This document shows, piece after piece, positions 59,781-64,000 of a DNA stretch of 64,000 nucleotides. The position numbers and the translations under genes are program-made. The notes under the pieces are model-generated. The model was not told the DNA's origin. It did not search any database and saw nothing but the letters and a program-made list of their open reading frames with translations. The stretch is from Mesostigma viride (taxonomy: Eukaryota; Streptophyta; Mesostigmatophyceae; Mesostigmatales; Mesostigmataceae), in NCBI GenBank assembly GCA_009746045.1, contig RPFO01000165.1:2829021-2893020 (forward strand), given 5' to 3'. How positions within the stretch are numbered: position 1 is the stretch's first letter; each line of letters opens with the position of its first letter.

Positions 59781-61352
59781 TCATCAAAGACATCTGCAAA
59801 CTGACCAAAGCACATATAATTAGTTCTTGCATGCTGACAACAACGCATGCTCAAGGTTGGGGGTCATTGTGACAAGAACTGCTCAGGTTGATGGGCTTCA
59901 TATGTGACCACCTGACAAGGCGCTAAGAACCACTAAGTAAGCAGGTAAGCACAATGACACTTCATATGCCACCCAACATGCACCAAAACCATGCTGAATA
60001 TCAAGGAGACACCAAAACCATGCTGAATATGTTTAGAAAGTACAATGGGGTGGCCACGCACCTCATACGCCTTCACCGCCCCTCAAGCGTGGCCAGCCTT
60101 GTATCTATGTGCATAGCAATAACGATGGTAGCACTTACATGCCTAACCACCATTTTCTATGTTTCTCCCATGTTCGAGTGTAAGGTTGATGCCAACCAAG
60201 CACATCAACACTATAACACTTCCTAAACTGCCCTATAAACCGGCATGGGCAACAAGCAGTGACTATGGAGGGCAAGGTACCATTGAAGTAGGATCATGGT
60301 ATGCATAGCTTGCATGCAGTCAACCATGTCAACCATGGTTGGCTCAGCACATCTCAGTCTTGTCACATCATCATAACAAGGGAAAGCTCAAATAAACTAA
60401 TAGTGGCAGCTATCTACATGGAGTCACACAAATGCAATATCTCCATATTATCATCACCATAACACTTCCATCCCTGCACGACAAAATGCAACGAAACCAT
60501 TGCGGCCCTTCAGCGCATGAGCGCTGTGATGCCGCTGCGAAGAGAGGGTGCGTCACTCTCACACAACAAGAAGCGTCCATATGTACGCAAGTTGAGAATG
60601 ACTTTGGAATGGTTTGGTTGCAATGTCTGCGGCTCCTTGGCCGCTGTTTATTGCTTTAATTTATACATTTACAGCGTCAACCTTCTAGCTAGAGATGCCT
60701 AGAAACCTTATCCTGCACTGTCATTACAAGTATGGCAATGCAGTATGCGTTGTGCACATGGAACCTTCTAGACACCAGACGCCAAACTTAAGTCTGCCAT
60801 GGTTATATCTTAACAACCTGTGGCAAGACTGCAACCATCGTGGCAACCATTGTGCCCAGCGACATGAGTCGCACCGGATTCATTGTCCGCATCCAGGTAA
60901 TCAACATCACGTGCGGCAAACAGATATATTGCACAACAGAAAACCGGGATTTCGAATAATGCATACATTTATTTCAATGTGTCGTTCCGACAGTATTTTT
61001 CCGAGCCCTGCCCAGCATCATTTGTAATGCTTTACTACAACTCCAGCACTTTTCTTTTTCATGTGGCAAAGATGGCCAGCGTACTCTTATCAGTCATTAA
61101 CGGCCGCGCGGGCCATGCCATCATGAATAGCAACTACAACACCGACATAGTCCCAGAGGGTAATGCCCATGCACTGAACATTTTTATACAATAGGTAGTC
61201 ACTCCCGGGGAAAACCTACCAAGGCTGAAAACCCGTGGCGCGGGGCCATTCATGGTTCAACGCAACTCAACTAGTGCGAAGACTGACCCAGTGATAGCCT
61301 ATTCATGGTGTGTCGCAGAAGCGGGTACTGTGCCTTAGCTGAGCTATACAGT
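59781..61352. other. Host-like sequence, no recognised gene
   Basis: AT-richer DNA with many CATGC and ACCA words. ACCAAAACCATGCTGAATAT is repeated directly near 59,985 and 60,012. Short open frames have no domain or codon signature. No RNA gene is seen. Confidence 0.5.
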
Positions 61353-62402
61353 TTAGTAAGGGCATCGGAGTAGTTCCTTTCGCCCGGCACATGCTGGGCA
61401 TGACACAATCAGAGCCTTGACCCTGAAAAAAAAAAAAATGAACTCCTTGACCCTGAGGAAGTCCAAGTCCCGTGTGCAGGCATAATAAGGGTTCTCAATG
61501 AAATCAACAACCGCCTGGCTGTCCGTGCGTATCACGCGACGGAGATGCGGAGTGGTGCCGCCCACCGCGAGAATCCAGCAAATCAGCGCGTGGAAGTAGG
61601 ACAGCTCGCTCGCAGCCTCGCAGTATGCGCGCGCCTCAGCGGTGTCGGATCCCACATAGATGCGGCGGTGCAAACGGGAATACCATGCAAAGATGGAAGA
61701 CATCGTGGGTTGGTCAGCGTTGCAAATGGTAGTGACAGCAGCGCACCTACCACGCATCTTGGTGAGCACGCGGGCATCTAGGGAACTGTCGCAATAAGAC
61801 ACAAGCTCCACGGGCTTATCCCAGTCTACACCTTGTAACATCAACCCGGGTGAGGCCAGGAGGTACTGCACAATCACCGCACGGTCAATAAGGCACAGTA
61901 CATTGTCAGGCAGTCGGCTAAGGACAGCCAAATCAGGGCTAGTGGTGCAGGCCAGCCAATTGAGCTTGCCACGCAATGTCCCACACTCAGACGCAAGAAG
62001 CGGCTCACTGCTGCTCATCACCTCCTTAACCAAATCCTGCACATAGCTGCCCTTGGGCTGAAGCAACATTGCCCACTTGCCGTGCTCATCGTGATCCATG
62101 ACAGTGTCCATGCCCATGAACTGAACCACCTTGTCCGGCTCACGGAAAATAAGCTTGCCCACAGGGTACCTGGCATGCACAATGCTATGGAACCAGGCAA
62201 TCCATTCACGCGGGCCAAAGCAATCACAGTCATACGCATGCACGAACACAAACACCAGCTCGCCCTTCCAGACGCCCACAAACAAGGAGGGGTCCAAGTC
62301 ACTGTACACCATGCGAGCTGTGTCAAGGAGAAGGCGCTCTAGGCTCAGGCGCCAAGCCCGTGGACCAGCCACGGTCCCATCAACCGCCTTTATCAACCGC
62401 AT
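61353..62402 (-). pseudogene. Copia-type reverse transcriptase C-terminal part and RNase H remnant
   Basis: 349 aa open frame. KAVDGTVAGPRAW corresponds to the copia KALYGLKQAPRAW block. The expected YVDD catalytic box aligns with FVFVHAYDCDCFG, so the first catalytic Asp looks lost. The RNase H part keeps the expected acidic residues: SYCDSS, TAEARAYCEA and RTDSQAVVDF. A 13-base A-run (61,425-61,437) lies in the frame and gives five Phe. The element is probably inactive. Host-genome origin is likely. Confidence 0.75.
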
Positions 62403-62578
62403 TTATAAACTTCTTTCCTACAAGAGGCTCCCAGATTTTGGGTGTCCTAACATAGAGAGAGGGGTGTGGTGCCATCCCATAGCCGAGCACTTTCATTGGC
62501 ATCCCTGTGGAGGTAGCCAGGCCTTTGAAAAATATAGCACAGCGGACCCATGTGGCATACCCCTATTCAAGCGCCCTA

Positions 62579-63034
62579 CTAGATGAAAGCACACTTAGAC
62601 CATGCGCCACGTATCTTTACACTACCTGGCGCAGTCAAGGCCGAAGGGGGCAGGTCAGAAGATCCAGAAAACTCTAGCACTACAGGTCTAGCAAATTCTA
62701 CTTTCCTATCAGTGCCCGGGACGGGCTTCATCTGAAATGTCCACTTAAAGCGAAGCAATCTGCCATCCCTCGGTACAACATCCACAGGCTCCACACATCC
62801 CAGCCCTAGCCATCTTTCCCCCGCAGCCAAGATGGCACCTTGGGTATTGTCTAGACCCTCCTCAGTCGAGACGTGCCTGGCTACATCAAAGAAGGACATG
62901 GGGCTCTCTTTAGCAAAGTCATGGAAATTAAGCCCCAAGCTTTCAGGGGTAAGGGCCTTAGGGGTAATGATGAGATCACGGGCAGGTGGCAACTCAGAAT
63001 CATTGTACTCTACCCCTTTCAGGGCTGCCACCAT
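62579..63034 (-). pseudogene. Copia-type reverse transcriptase N-terminal remnant
   Basis: 151 aa open frame with ERWLGLGCVEPVDVV and RFKWTFQMKPVPGTDRKVEF, matching the start of the copia RT domain (KWVFKxK...R.KARLV). It continues in other frames through 62,403-62,578 towards the second RT fragment. Confidence 0.6.
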
Positions 63035-63531
63035 ATAGGCAAGGAGAGGCCCCTAGTTGCTACATCAAGGGAGAAATTGTTTAATCTCATGTAACCAAAT
63101 CCCGCTCGAGACAACTGTGTGCTACTAACTGTGACCCCGGGTAGGGACAAGAATGGCTGCCCCAAAAGTGCTGGCCCCTCGTATCCCTCCACCACACACA
63201 AAGGCGTCTCAAGACCCAGGATCTCTAGTGGGATCTCCCCCAAGACCTTGTAAGACCCCGACCTAGCAAAGTCAGTGACCTGGGTCCACCGGGAGGGAAA
63301 CAAGGGACAATCATCATCTACACAATACTCCCCAATAATGGAGACCTGGGCTTGGGTGTCTACGAGAAGCCCACACTGAAGTGACCAAGTGGCCGAGAGT
63401 GAGGAAATCACAGCGATGCTCGGGTCAAGCTGAGGTGGTACACTGCCCATTGCACAGGTTGGGTTGCGAAGGGAAGCAAGCCCCATGGTATTGTCTCGGC
63501 GCCTCAGCCCTAGCACAATCTTGTTCAGCAA
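63019..63531 (-). pseudogene. Retroviral-type aspartic protease remnant
   Basis: 170 aa open frame. CGLLVDTQAQVSIIG is the flap/active-site region with DTQ instead of the catalytic DTG; GPALLGQPFLSLPGV fits the second conserved block. Overlaps the RT fragment by 16 bases. No integrase domain lies between protease and RT, unlike intact copia elements. Confidence 0.6.
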
Positions 63532-63591
63532 ACCACCACGCCCCCGCAGCTAGGCTGACTAACGGCAGCCGGATCCTGGCTAACGGCAGGA

Positions 63592-63646
63592 GTAATTAAT
63601 TAATTAATTAATTAATTAATTAATAAGCACGTGACTGCGTCACGTG
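63592..63646. repeat. TAAT tetranucleotide microsatellite followed by a hairpin
   Basis: About eight TAAT units (63,592-63,625), then CACGTGAC-TGC-GTCACGTG (63,628-63,646), a perfect 8-base stem. Confidence 0.9.
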
Positions 63647-64000
63647 GGTGCCAATACAGAGTAAAGGAACCTTCAACCCTATATACACAGTGAGAAGGAG
63701 GGAGGGCGCCCTAGCTTCTCTCACTGCCGCAGGTGGGCAGGCCACAGAGCGCTCTCTCCACGGCATGGTGCCGGGGCGCAACACTGTGGGTGCAATACAA
63801 CCAGTGCAATACCATAGGTAGGCTGACGCATAGCTTATGCTACAAATGTGAGGTGGGCTCAAGACGTCGGCTAATTAAGGCGCAAGCTGATGGCCACAAG
63901 GTGCCAGAGCTAATTGAAGGTACTATAACGCTGTGCGCTAATATCGTTTCAAGTGCTGTAATGCCTAAGCTATCCCATCATCGATTGCCCCCATCTAGAC
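63647..64000. other. Right-hand end, no recognised gene
   Basis: Contains CCCTATATACACAG near 63,678 on the plus strand, a possible TATA box, and a GC-rich stretch after it. It could be leader or LTR sequence of the retroelement, but no matching second LTR is seen in the window. Confidence 0.35.

Noticed and set aside
1-64000. tRNA or rRNA genes
   Set aside because: No cloverleaf with the TTC-loop consensus or rRNA-conserved stretch noticed on reading both strands; a dedicated scan would be decisive.

Overview
The window looks like a eukaryotic chromosome carrying a large endogenous DNA virus (Nucleocytoviricota-like), flanked and interrupted by AT-richer host-type DNA and a decayed copia-type retroelement. 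The virus call rests on gene content: a giant-virus core protein of the DUF5767 type, a DUF2314-like protein, a staphylococcal-type nuclease, an HNH nuclease, a SET methyltransferase, small giant-virus zinc modules, KilA-N/MSV199-like coiled-coil proteins, F-box-like proteins and a family with a KFPGxGQRDTPV motif that I recall from brown algae and their viruses. An algal or other protist host is my inference; no host gene here fixes the lineage.

Layout. 1-18.6 kb is dense, GC-rich and intronless. It holds the end of a fibre-like gene, a bZIP-like coiled coil, a Gly-rich membrane protein, a KFPG-family protein, an F-box-like protein and a SAP/IQ/U-box-like protein. Next comes a 10-kb minus-strand cluster of three surface-fibre proteins (349, 1013 and 1917 aa) with Ig-like and LamG-like domains. 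A plus-strand group follows: the DUF5767-type protein, a zinc/F-box protein and a probable virion protein. All three of these are split by single-base frameshifts, two of the genes at homopolymer runs. A second KFPG-family gene (18,646-19,554) sits at the boundary to the next block.

19.55-32.64 kb (unit A) differs in style. Genes are spaced, have AATAAA signals, and at least four contain spliceosomal introns whose phases match exactly; the SET gene has four exons. Unit A ends in a ~1-kb imperfect palindrome (32,641-33,745), followed by ~1.6 kb of host-like DNA and a minisatellite (35,301-35,697). 35.70-46.68 kb (unit B) is a partial second copy of unit A (from about A position 22,020 to the palindrome axis), littered with single-base indels. 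46.68-59.78 kb (unit C) is a third copy, nearly base-identical to unit A (offset 27,135-27,138). Host-like sequence follows, then a copia-type retroelement remnant on the minus strand (61.35-63.53 kb) and an ATTA microsatellite.

How it fits together. The first 19 kb supplies particle parts: fibres, core and virion proteins. The repeated 13-kb module supplies nucleic-acid and chromatin functions: two nucleases, a nuclear SET enzyme with a histone-tail-like basic N terminus, and DNA-binding-type coiled-coil proteins. It is the intron-rich, amplified part. Before biological conclusions are drawn from the A/B/C arrangement, the assembly itself must be checked: unit B has the error profile of unpolished long-read sequence, and A and C each carry different one-base homopolymer errors.
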